Assembly (NCBI GenBank): GCA_021397835.1 | Contig: JAJFZO010000609.1 | Location: 13,580,001 to 13,644,000, forward strand | Direction of reading: 5' to 3' | Source of the DNA: Moringa oleifera | Taxonomy: Eukaryota; Streptophyta; Magnoliopsida; Brassicales; Moringaceae | DNA: 64,000 bases | Shown here: in pieces, positions 20,811 to 32,800 of the stretch | Numbering within the stretch: the first letter of the stretch is position 1 | Layout of the letters: every line of letters starts with the position of its first letter | The notes under the pieces: model-generated | Database searches by the model: none | The model's input: the letters and a program-made list of their open reading frames with translations, nothing else | Told to the model about the DNA's origin: nothing | Translations under genes and position numbers: made by a program

Positions 20811-23800
20811 CTATTTGATTCCGAGTCTTACATTAATTCTCCTGAGCCATACCGAGTGCAGTGTCATATGAAACAAATCAAATGTCTTGGCGGGTTGATT
20901 CCACTGAAAATGTCTCCGCACAACTCTTAAACCATTCTTGAGCTTCTTATACTTCTTTTCAGGAACTGCCATTAAGATCTCTTTTAGCTTAGGGATCTCT
21001 GATACCTCAACCTGTATGGAAAAAGCCTCCCATTGCAAGACATCACTAATTTCAGTACATAATGCTCAGACAGAATCACAGGCGCACATTCAGCATATAT
21101 GGCCTCAACAATTCGAGGACTAGCGACTTCATAACCACTAGGACATAGACAAAACTTGGACTGTAGCATAAACGAATAGTAGTCTAGACCTTCAGGGAGG
21201 TATTCATAAACCGGCATATCACTGTCACTGCCCTTCCAGTGGTGGAGGAGGATGGAGCGAATTGACAGATGGAGTCCACCTGCAAAGAATACTAGGAACG
21301 GTCGGAGGGGGGGGGGGGTGTGGCGGCGGCGGCGTCCTTCAGTGGAGGGGTGAGGAGTCTGTCGGATATCTCACCTCCATAGAGGCGAATTTCAGGGATG
21401 GTTGCGTCCTTCTGTGGGTTGAAGCCTTCGGAGGTGTTGGCATTGCACAACACCAAGATTGATGTGTTGTAGAGCAAATGGTCAGCCTGGGATGCATGAG
21501 GGCCCTGCAATGCGAGAAAACAAATTTTTTGTTAGTTGTACGCTCCTAGTAGTAAACATTATGAAAAGTATCAAGTTTCCCACAGTTGTTGGGCGTGGTT
21601 CAATTTTGCTTCATCATCCTTCAGGCCTGTGACGTTGAGGACGAATAAGTATGAAAGACAGAACAACCCAGGCTTCAAAAGGGGATGGTTTCTTATGTAT
21701 TGCAAGCCATATGACTTTACTTTTCATCTATTCTATGTCCACGTAAGGAAAAAAGATGAACAAATATATGTTGAGCTCAGCTTTCATTCTCGTGAGTCTG
21801 ATTCCCCAAAACATCCAGTGTTGTTGTTTCACATTTCTTTATCCATAGCCACATGGTCATTGTGCTTTTTCCGATTTCATCATTCACATTGGCACGGTAT
21901 GATCATTGTGTGGGGAGCATCTAAATACAAGCCCATGTAAGATGATTTGCAAGCCACAGGTTATTCAAAGGGAAGAATGGTATCCCAATTAATCCTTTAG
22001 AGCGAAGGAAATAAAATGAAAAGCAACAAAAGAAAAAGAGAAAAGAGAGTCGAGAAATCAAGGCCAAAGGGCATCTCACCCAGTCATGACAAGCAAGCAT
22101 GAAGTCGTCAGCTCCGTTAGTTCTATTCCAAAAAGTGTACTCGGTCGATACCACTTTCACATAATCAGACACAAATTGCCTCAATGGTGTGATGTCAAAA
22201 GAGAGTGGCATGTACATATACTTGACCATCCAGGCGACGCTAAACTGCATAAAGTGAACGTGAGCGGCATGTGGATCCTTCGTTCTAAACCGGTTGGCTC
22301 TGTGCTGCATCTCATCTATGAACCTCCCTTCAGTGGTATATACATCCTTGCATGCCCATCATGCACAATTGGGGGATCCCCTTCTGTATACACATAAACT
22401 TTGAATCTCCTCTCCATCTCTAGGTAACTCCTGAAATAATACCATATGAAAATAATGTGTCATTAAGGTTTTGCTATAGCATAGCTGTACAAACAAATAC
22501 ATAAAATTTTTCCCTCCTAAATAAAAAATCTGTTGTACTCCACAGCATGTGATTCCAGCACCCTTTTGGGCTACTGCATGCTAGGGAAAGAAAGTTGACA
22601 TAGCAAGGAGTCCTATATATATTATGCAGAAATAAGCAGGCGCCATGCATCAGAATTAGAGTCTAAGGCTCCTAAATCATTGCATGCAGATTCTAACGGT
22701 AGCAGAAATGGCAATTATGATAACATGACACATATAAATCCGGAGTCCTAATTTCAGTTACAAAAATAATAAGGTGAGCTCAGCAGGGGTTATCTCACTA
22801 TTAATTAATCATAAGGGAAAAGTTACGTACTAATGAAAAAATCCCATATGGCTACCAAAGTCAATTCCCTTATCTCCTTTCCAGCACCAAACTAGTTCAG
22901 TTTTAACTTTTAATCTTTGAGGAATAACACTGAGCTAAGAATTATGCAACTTATACTGAAATTAAAAGAAAGTTTTCAATGATATAATTGGGGACATATG
23001 CAGTCGGGAAAGGTCCGTGAATCAATCCTTTTGCTGCATTGAGTTCGAAGCAACAATCAAACAGATCAGTGGGGCGAGTTGATTGTGCTGCTCTTAATAC
23101 TCCGTGGGGCTGGGCCCATTTTTATTTCCACTACTAGCGTGCTTCTTTCACTTCTCTGGAAAAGGACAGTGATAAGGAATGGCCAATTACATCTTCCACT
23201 TCATAAAAAGTAGCAGCACAGTAGCTGTGATGATAATATGAACTGTGAAAAGGATTCCAGTAAGTTCGAGTGTGCGCACTCCACATTGTTTGCGTCACTC
23301 ATAACTATTCCCCTATGATACATACACATTACGCACACGGAACAGGATGTTGGAGTACATAATTAATTTTCTATTTGGTTGTCCTTCGAAGCAAAGCTGT
23401 CCGAAAAGCTTTAGAGGTCTTTAAAAAACATAGTTATCTGCCAGAAATTAATTTTTTATTGACTATACCATCATACTTTCAATATCTTTCCTAGAAAAAA
23501 CCATCCAGGAAAGGCTTACCGATAGAATGCTCTGGGGTTGCGATACACTTTTCCAGTAGGAATATCACTGTCGTTTTTGATGGTTACAGAGACCTGTTGA
23601 ACCGAAGTGCAGTTTAGAATGGAAGCTCGCGCTCTGGCCAGTCCTTGTTCCAGCTCTCGTTGTCTGCCAAGCCTCTTAATTTTCCTCTACAATATCAGAG
23701 CATTAATCAAGCCTTATCAATAAAATATTTAACATAAAGGTGGGAACGAGCTTTCTAGGGAGCTAGATGGATATTGAATAATCACAAATTCACGGCCATG

Positions 23801-24351
23801 AAACTTAATCTGATTTTGGCTTGACAATCAAAACAAAACAGTAAATAAGCTAAGAATTTTTCGGAGATAAAGCAATACTCCCTCGATTCACAGAAAAACC
23901 TTAGGCAGTAGGAGATGCGTTTTATACATAGATTAATCAAACTTCTTTCCTCTATTCTTGCTTTCGGAGGCATAATTAACACCGCACAATTAAATTTCGA
24001 TCTTATATCCATTTATTCTTTTCATTTCTCAATTCATAAATATAAAAGATTGACATGTTTGTGCCTCTGTTGAGAGAGAAAGAGAGAGAGAGTTAAACTT
24101 ACTGCGACAGTTTTGTTTCTGGTTCGCTTCATGAAAAGATGATTTGCTAACCCACCAGAAGTAACGGCTCTGATCTGATCAGAAGCGGAAACGCTTCTCT
24201 GTAATTCATCCAAGCGAACTGAGTATTCAAATTTCAAAGCAGAGGTGTTGATGAATGAGCTTAAATGACCAGAGACCATGAAAACCACCGCGATGGATAC
24301 TAGGAATAGCAAAGAGAACAGAAACAGTGAAAGTCCATGGTTCCTCTCCAT
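20811..24351 (-). pseudogene. GT47 exostosin-family glycosyltransferase, copy GT47-A' (broken)
   Basis: This is the unit-2 counterpart of the intact gene at 3394-6910, with the same four-exon layout: 24351-24103, 23686-23520, about 22430-22079 and about 21504-20811. Exons 1 and 2 remain open, and exon 1 is one codon shorter. Exon 3 lacks one base near 22353 (GGGCC-type run shortened), which shifts the frame early in the exostosin domain. Exon 4 has a scrambled G-rich and GGC-repeat tract at 21304-21335 that shifts the frame and leads to a stop. It also lacks one base near 21050. Splice sites look normal, so a transcript is possible, but a full enzyme is not. The breaks lie mid-exon and use plain sequence, so assembly error seems unlikely except at the G-run. 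Confidence 0.85.
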
Positions 24352-25468
24352 TTCCAAGTTCTTCCTCTATAAAGAACCAGAGCAGTAGTGTTTGTTTTGT
24401 GAGGAGAGAGAGAGGGAATGTGCGTGTGTGTGTGTCCAGGGTTCTGTTAGTGATTGAAAAGGCCGGGAGAAAATTTGGGAAATACCGGTGGAGAGGTGAT
24501 GAAATGACGGATTTACCCCTGGAAATGACACAACAATACACAAATTAAACTATTCTATCACTCAACAAGTGATCATCTCTCACCTTTCTTTTCTTTTGCC
24601 TTCCAACCCTTGTAAATCCATTCTCTTTACTACAAATTGCTTTCTTGTCAGGTCTAAGGACAACAACAGTATTGTCCACGTTAATTAGATTTTTTATTAT
24701 TTTTTTAAATTGATTGGATTTTAACATTCTTGAGGTGATTTACATGTGTTGATTAAAAAGATTTTCAATAGCTTCCATACTTTGATTGATGCTATTCAAT
24801 GGAAAAAAACGATAAACTCGATAAAAAGTGGGAGACTAATCCGATTTCTTGAAATTTCTTTTCAAACATATACTAAATGATTCATTAATTTCGATTCATC
24901 ATTTTTTGTTCATTGATGGGTTTTTGAGTTTCTCTTCAGTTTTTCATAAAGGTTTAAAGGCAACTAAAACAAAAACATAACCCTATAATTTTTAAGTTTG
25001 TTTGAAGTCTGTTTTATGATAATATTTTTGTTCATGTGCAAAAAATGACAAATAATAATGCATTTTCGAGTTTTTTATGGCAAGATTTATTTTTTATGTG
25101 TGTTCATGTGAATTATTTTGGATTTATATTGAACCCACTCGAATTTTTTTAAAAAAATTTAATATTAAATGAATATACGTATAATTTCAGCATCAACATA
25201 TACAATCAATTTATTATAATATATATAGTTTACATAATGACCAACTTATACACATGTACCGTACGTACAAGAAATCAATCTCACAATCATATATAGTTAA
25301 CAACTTTAGAAATTAAGAAAGTTCTAACAATGGAAAAAAGATAAACAAAAGTGTCATTCAAGGGTGCCCACTACGTAATTTTGAATGAGGCTACATATAT
25401 AATAATTACACATGTATCAATGGATTATATTATCCTCTATATGATCTCATATTGGTACAGCTTGCATC
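24352..25468. other. Intergenic DNA between GT47-A' and GT47-B'
   Basis: No exons. 24352-24530 is the leader-like part shared with 6911-7087. 24557-25170 matches 7848-8460, including a single copy of the repeat that is multiplied at 8281-9360. From about 25220 it resembles 11855 onward. The whole interval is about 1.1 kb, against about 5.2 kb in unit 1. Confidence 0.6.
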
Positions 25469-27197
25469 TTAATGGAGCGGCAACCTGACATTAAGCCTCC
25501 TCAGCCACACCGAATGGAAAACCATATGAATAAGATCAAACGGCTTAGATGGCCGGTTGATGAGAAAATGCCGTTGCACTTGAATCACTAGTCTTTGTTT
25601 CTTTGAGTATTCCTCTGTAGAAATTCCTTTCAAAATTGTTTTGATCTCAGGGATGCTTGAGATCGGAATCTGAACCGAGAACTGGCTCCAATCGAGCACG
25701 TCGCTAAACGGCAGGACGTAATTGTCGGATATTATCACCGGAACACAACCTGCATATATGGACTCAACGATCCTAGGGCTTGCGACTTCGTACCCACTTG
25801 GACACAAGCAAAACTTGCTTCGGCTCATCAGCTCGGTGTAATTTAGGGCTTTGGGGAGGTACTCGTAAACGCAAATTTCTTCGTCTTTTCCCTTCCAGTG
25901 ATCGAATAGTAATTTTCTCACGTCTCCGTGTTGGCCCCCGGCGAAGAAGGCGAGGATGGAACGGTTGTTAGAGGCTTGTTCAAGTCGTGGAGGGCCTAAT
26001 TCTCCGAATTTGAGGAAGATTTCCGGCAACGACACGTCTCTGACCGGTCGGAACCCTTCTGATGAGTTAGCATTGCAAAGAACTCTAATGAAGTGCTTAT
26101 AGAACTTAGGGTTTGCAGCCGAGGCATCCGGTGCCTGAGAGATCATGCGTGTAAGCATACGCATTAGATTACATAATTAACAATTAGGAAGTGAAAATGG
26201 CATATATACATACCCAGTCATGGCAAGAAACTAGAAAATGATCGGCTCCGCTGCTTCTATTCCAGTAAGGGTATTTATTAGACACGACGCCGATGTAGTC
26301 CTTGACGATGTTCTGCAAGCGAAGGCGAGAGTAGTCGGTGTAAGGTCTGTAGACGTATCGGACTATGTTGACGATACTAACGGGGATGAAGAATGCTTGG
26401 GCTTCGTCGGGGTGTTTAGCTAGAAAAGGGCTAATTCCGCTATCCAATTCATCTATGAATTGCCCTTCGATGGAGTAAATGTTGTTCATCGGTCCTTTGT
26501 GAAAAATGGGTGGCTCTCCTTCCTTGTATGGCCAAACCCTAAACAGCTTCTCCATCTCTATATGGCTCCTGTTGGAAATTCAGATTGAAACGAATGCATG
26601 AGAAACGTTTCGCGTGGAATTAACGATGGAGGCGTGTAGAGGAGGACTAAGTGAATTGAAAGTCTGGGTTTCTAAGTAAATGCGTAATGGGGGACCTCGT
26701 GAAGGTCAACTTTCTAGGAAAAGTTACAGAAGAATCTAGAGAAAGTGACAGGTAAATAGGTAGACAGAGGATGCTTTGGTTTTCATGGCAGCTAAGTACA
26801 ATAGAAGTCATGGCGACTGCAGTCCATTGATGAGAATCAGAGCTAAGAGTTTATTAGTTTAGCAGAGAAAAAGGCAAGGAACGGATTGACTTTGAACCGA
26901 CTGATAAATGAAACTTGGGTTATATACATTTGGATGAGCTTCATGTTTATCAATTTTCACTAAGTAATATAAAATATCTAATCAAAGAATTACCTAATTT
27001 TTTGATATACAAGCAAAGCAAGAATTAATTAACTATTTTGACAACATAATAAGCAGCATATGATCTATATATTAATTATTTATGTTGCCAATGGTTCTTT
27101 TTATACTGTGAAGCTTGTTACATGATTTGATCGACCCTGCAGCTTAGGACTCAAAAAGATTTTGCTGTTTAACAATACCTACAGCCGGACTGAGTCA

Positions 27198-27243
<46 letters not shown>

Positions 27244-27681
27244 CTCAACTGATGAAAAGCGTAAGGGTTTAAGTAAACAGATCCTCTTGGAACGAAAGAC
27301 TCCGCCTTGTCCGACGTGTAACTCCGCGACCGAGCCGCCCACCGTATTGCGGCTCTTGCTCTCGCTAATCCTTCTTCCATAATCTCCAACTGGCTTTTCT
27401 TTTGCGCCTGCATAGAAAGCAAGATCAATAGAAAGAAATAATAATGGAAGAGAAACCAGTAAAGAGGCGTGGTTTTGGGATCTCACTCTGGTACCGGCAC
27501 TGGTTTCATTAAAAGAATCCAAGGAAGGGACTTCTTGGGATTCTTGGGAGACCTGTTTGTGATTAGAGAGAGAGACGGAGTGGTATGTGAAGAAAGGATA
27601 GTAACGGGTAACGGAGGAGACTAAGAGAATGAAGAAAATTGATGGGTATAGCAACAACGGTGTGCAAGAGAATCCAGCCAT
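25469..27681 (-). CDS. GT47 exostosin-family glycosyltransferase, copy GT47-B' (intact)
   Basis: Four minus-strand exons (27681-27457, 27407-27250, 26568-26214, 26134-25469) join in phase to 467 residues. Residues about 8-24 are hydrophobic, consistent with a type II Golgi anchor. The exostosin domain starts near the [16 protein letters not shown] segment and includes [11 protein letters not shown] at the end of exon 3, [27 protein letters not shown] and [24 protein letters not shown] sequence in exon 4, all usual for plant GT47. It is clearly a paralogue of GT47-A but diverged, so GT47-A and GT47-B arose before the 13.7-kb duplication. Sugar donor and acceptor are unknown. Intron 2 begins with a long CT microsatellite. 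Confidence 0.9.
27198..27241. repeat. (AG)n microsatellite in intron 2 of GT47-B'
   Basis: About 22 uninterrupted AG repeats lie just inside the 5' end of an intron (CT repeats on the coding strand). The corresponding region is deleted in the GT47-B pseudogene. Length is likely to vary between individuals. Confidence 0.95.
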
Positions 27682-29899
27682 GAAGAGTTCTCGAAATGGT
27701 GGGTTCTTTTCTCTGTGAAAGGGTTTATCAGAGTTAGGGGGAAGTTTATCACTGAAACTTGTTTTTGGTATGACCGAAATCGCCCTTCATTATATTAAGA
27801 TGTTATATATATATATATAGATGTTAACTTAGTGAGGAGCTAAGCTAGGGCTCTTCCTCCCCAGTATTTGGAAAATCTGCATGATTAGGTGCTAAATTAA
27901 TTACTTTTTTGAAAAAAAAAATAAATTATCATATTCTGTTGATATGATTTGCACAAAATTTTCTCAAAAGATAGATGACAACATAATTTAATAAAACAAA
28001 TTAAGATAAATATTATTCACAACCTAAATTTTGCTCTCCATCTTTATTTAAATTTTAACTTTTAAAATATCTTCAAACAGAGGTATCAATTTTGATCAAA
28101 TAGAATCTTATTAAAAATTTTAAAAATTGATGATATTTAAAATTAAAATATTTTATAATAAATTTTAACTTAAAAATTTTTATAAATATAAAAAATTATT
28201 TAAATTATCATTATAAAAATATTTTAAATTTTTTGAGTGCTAAAAAATATTTTTTAAATATAATTGTATTATTAAAATTTTAAAAAATTTATAAAAATAA
28301 CTCATTAATTAAAAATTATTCAAATATGAGAAATATAATTGTGATGAAGCGTAAAATCTATTTGAATAATTTGTTTTAAGTATTTCAGTAATAAAAATAC
28401 TGTTGATTTTTTACCATCAAGTTCTAATTTAAACCAAATTAATAAATTAAAATTTATTTTAAAATTTTAAAATTTAAATTTTGATTAAAGAGAAAGTAAA
28501 TTTGACATTAACATAATAAATTATTTTATCTTTTTATAAAAAATCAACATAAATCATATCATCAAAAAAAATTAATTTAAAAAAAAATACTCTTCCTACT
28601 TAATGTTCTGAACTTTCAACTCAGTCAGTCTTGTCTGTTCTTCTAATTGATCTATCAGATTAATGGAAACAATATTTATGTGTCCCTATACAATAGTTTT
28701 ACCACAGATTTTAATTTCCAGGAAGAAACAATATTTTTTTCATACTATGTATATGTTGACCAAGAATCCTCATTTAAATCCACAAGACCAATTAATGTTA
28801 CAGCTATATCTGAGATCCTGCTTAGCAAAGCAAATATTTTATCTTGCGATGCCATTTACATGTTGCCATCTTTTCGCAGCAGAAGAAAGAAAGAAAATAA
28901 ATTATTAATTTAGATACTCACAAAATACATAGTTCTTTCTACAACACATACATGCTAATCTTCTAAACTTAATTCCTCTTTTGGCCACAATAAACTTACT
29001 ATATCCTCCAAATCTTTCTGAACTCCGTGACCTTTATTGTCAAGAGAATTAAAATTGTTTGATCTTTTAAATCCCCTAGTTACCTATTGCGGGCATTTAT
29101 TCATTTTGTATTTTCTTTTCATTTTTAGAATTTAACTTAGTTGCTTCTGTGTTTGTCGCGATGTCACTGACTTGATCAGTGGGCCGAGCCAATACATGCT
29201 TGAATATATGGGCCAGCTAGATGTCCCTTATGGATCAGAATCTCCCATGCCAATCCACAAATAAGTGCAACATAAAGCAGAATTCACGCCCATCACCACC
29301 CAGGGTACTATATATATGCCTATTGTCTTCCATCCTGGTTCTTACATCACATTACCAACATGCAAATAAGCCAAGGAGACTATCAAAGCAAGCCTGATTT
29401 GCTTAATAAGATGGAAAGCTTGTATAACCTTTCCTTTCATATAGTAAATGGAAAAAACATTGAGAATAGAAAGCTTTAAGCATGTCTTATAATACATTAT
29501 TGCGTTACGGAGCAAGCAAATCAGCAAATGAAAATGAAGAAGAGTTCACCTCTCTTCTACAGCCTGGGGCTTCTACATGCACATAATCCTTGCTCAAGAG
29601 AGCCTGTGCTGTGAGGATTTATCTCAAAGCTTGAAAGGAAAAGAAAGTCAAACATAATAAGATTGCGTTCGGTAACTATTTGGATAGAAGAAAGTAAAAA
29701 GGATTCAGAAGGAACAGAGCCCCTATCTAGATTCTCATTTGGGACTAAACCTAACAGGCAGGGCTTTAAGGTAAAAGGTTTTGGGAATGTGAAGGGAGCT
29801 TTTGAAATCAGCATCACAAGTGAAAACTAGTTCATGAAAAAACCAGAGAAGACAGAAATTTAGTCTTTCATGCCAAATGGAAGCAAAGGAGCTGAAATT
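27682..29899. other. AT-rich intergenic DNA between GT47-B' and SPS
   Basis: No gene found. 27840-28620 is extremely AT-rich. 28640-28780 matches 14900-15045 and marks the right end of the large duplication. 29500-29899 probably holds the SPS 3' UTR, as the gene ends at 29900 on the minus strand. Short open frames here lack any recognisable domain. Confidence 0.5.
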
Positions 29900-32800
29900 C
29901 TACCTCCTAAGCATCCCTAATTTCTGCAGTGATGTCTCTATATGATCGGTCTCACATCCTTCAGTTTCAATGACATTTGGACTGTCTAATGGCATTACGT
30001 GATCTAGAGGATAGCTTCTGTTTGCATGAAGCTTACGGGCATCACCCCCAATTCCTTTCAAAATGATTGTTTTATGGACGCCACCAAGCAAGCCTTCATA
30101 ATCTGTATCCCCACATTCTCCAACGAAGACCACCATATCTGATAAGTCTACCCCCCATCGAACAAAAAGATACCTGATGAAGATGTCCGAGTATTTAGTC
30201 ATTGATCTCAATCTAAAAAATGCAATGGTAAGTACGGCCACTCTAATGTGGGAAATGCAAGATTGTCTCAGATTATATACCTGAGCGCTTGTGATCGAGA
30301 AGCCAAAACAGGAATCGCGTTCAACTTTGTACCATTTTGACAATATATCACATGACAACGAAGAGCCTGAATTCTCATCAACTTCCGAAGTTCCTTAACA
30401 GGAGGAATCTGTAATGATAAGGGGGCATTAGATGGTACACAAGGTAACAGGAGGAATTTGAAGGGAAAAAACACCAAAATTTGGAAATTTCAAACTTGCT
30501 CCCAAATTAGCACACAAGAAGAAAAGAGAGGTAGGTTCTGAGAACTTCTGGCCAAATTCAAGCAAAAGGAAAAAGAATTACCAGCTCTGTGTTCATGATT
30601 TTGAAAGCAAAGCAATGTGTTGTTGATCCTGATTCATCTTCTGCTACAATTGGTCCTTCTTCCCTCTTCTCATTAACAGAAGCAGCCCAGCGAACCAAAG
30701 TCTTCCTCAAGTCTTCTCCACCCCATCGGTATTCAATGTGTGAATGATAATCTGAGTCCACTGCATAAGGGAGCTCAAGACCATCCTCAGAGATTGAAGA
30801 TGGATAGTAGAGCTCCGTGCCACTGTTACAGATAAAAGCGTCAAAGTCCAGGGGTTTTAAGCCTCCTGTAACTATAAACGAGTGTATCTCAGATATGGTT
30901 GAGGCAGTTAACAATATGAACCCTATGGACCCTGAAGAACTGGCCCTGCCTGCCACATCAACAAGTGTCTTTATTATTTTCAGAAAATCTGAGTTCATGT
31001 TGCAATCAACCGCAATAGCAAATGTATACTTCCGCCTTCTTAGTGTTTGAATTTTATTATCTCCTTTGTCTGTCAAACCAGCCTTTTCCAACCTAGTGGA
31101 AACAGCATTCTCCAACTTGGCTTTTCTATCAACAGCATTATCTTCAGTATCTAAACCAAGATCAAGATTGCTAGATGCTTCATTCTTCTCACCATCCAGT
31201 GAAAACTTCAAGTTCAAAGAGATATCCTGTATGTCTCTCAGGGAATCACTAGGTGAATCTGATCCTGAATTTTCAAATTCATTTTTTCTCTGCCACTGAG
31301 GCTGCCTTTGCTTGCAATTAGCTATCCGGGACAAGTATGTCTTACAATGTTCTGGCCATGAAAACAGGTGAATATTTTTCAGTCCATTTTGTCTGCATCT
31401 TGCCCATAGTTGTTTATCTGAGACAAGTTTCAGAAGAGCATCAGCAATGGACTGCTGGTCATGGGGGTCAACTAGCAGACCGTTGCCAAGAACCTGTCAT
31501 GAGTATACTCAGTGTCAATATGTTATTACAAACTACAGCCTATATGCATACATGAGAAAATCTTAAACTCAATAGGAAGTTCCAGTGAAGGACTTACCCT
31601 ATGAATGTCAACAGGGCCCCCATTTTTTGTGGCAACAATAGGCAAACCATAAGCAGCTGCCTGTTCAGTAGAGATTTCAAGGTGAATTTTATAAACATAA
31701 CATCTGAAAGATCAAAACAGCGAATAATACACTAGAACAAGCACCTCGATTAAAGTGAGCCCAAATGGCTCTATGAAAGCTGGATTGATGAAAACACCCT
31801 GTAAGGAAATTATGATGAGAAGTTGAAGCCGATAAATATACTGTAATCCGAAACAAATATCTTACTTTGACTGGTAAACAAGCAGTCATATAGGGCAAAA
31901 ATCAATGAACTCAAAAAGAAAACAACCTACAAGAGATAAATCATCAACAGAGCATAGTTTAACAAACAGTGTAGTACCAACAGGGAAAGAATTATAGTGC
32001 CAAGCTAAGATCTCATCTCAAACAGGGGCATCAAAGTATTACGTATCCACAGTAATATCTTTCTCTTTTAACAAATTAGCATTTCTTTTGATTGTAATAT
32101 TGCTTAGAAAATACAAATAAACAGAATTAAAATCCTGCAGATGGGACTAGAAAGAACTCTATTGATAACAACATACATCTTAATACAACTCGGATCAGTA
32201 AATTCTTTAAACTGTAATGGAACTACAAATACTAATCTAGCACTCACCATCGCCTCAACGTAAAAAATAACTGACAAGCAGTACCTTTGTCTTTGCTGCC
32301 AGACGGTAAATTTCAGGAACATCAGATTGCTTGTGATGTTTAGGATATGCCACTTGACCATAGAGATCATATTTGTCAATCAGCTTTAAAACTGACAGAA
32401 GCACTGATGCATTTGTGCTGGACATTTCATCAATATTATCACGGTTTCCCATTATTAATGTCTGTAGCAACAGAAAAAGAAAATATTATTGGACAATTTC
32501 AGAGAAGAAAAAGGTAATATTATAGAAAACTTTCAGCTGAGAAAAAGTAATATTCAACATTGTCATGCATTTGGATGTACCAGGTTAGCAAGCTCCCTTA
32601 ATGGGCGGCATTCTCCAAAGGCCTTGACCAAAGTAGTGATATTCTTTTTAGGGTCTGGCCTGGCAAGGGCAAGTATCATAGGCTTGCGTGGATTGGAAAA
32701 AAATCGCATAATCTGTCAGTTCATAATTTCCAGGTTAACATTATGGTCAAATCTCTACTCCACTCAAGAATTGTTCAACATATTATTTGCAGTAAACCAA

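Larger units (their letters stand above)
15075..28790. repeat. Tandem segmental duplication, unit 2 (about 13.7 kb, including a 5-kb copia insertion)
   Basis: This is the second copy of the segment described for 1245-15050, directly following it head to tail. It carries a fragment of ACR interrupted by a copia element, a frameshifted GT47-A' and an intact GT47-B'. It lacks about 0.76 kb (equivalent of 7088-7848) and about 3.4 kb (equivalent of 8460-11855) of AT-rich DNA present in unit 1. Coding parts look clearly more similar than the intergenic parts. The duplication is therefore old enough for intergenic DNA to drift, and older than the retrotransposon insertion. Confidence 0.85.

Noticed and set aside
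27169..27428. Open frames rich in alternating Ser-Leu
   Set aside because: Produced by the CT/AG microsatellite in intron 2 of GT47-B'; exon 2 ends at 27250 with a donor just before the repeat.
29557..29817. 86-codon minus-strand open frame downstream of SPS
   Set aside because: No domain recognised, and it lies where the SPS 3' UTR is expected.
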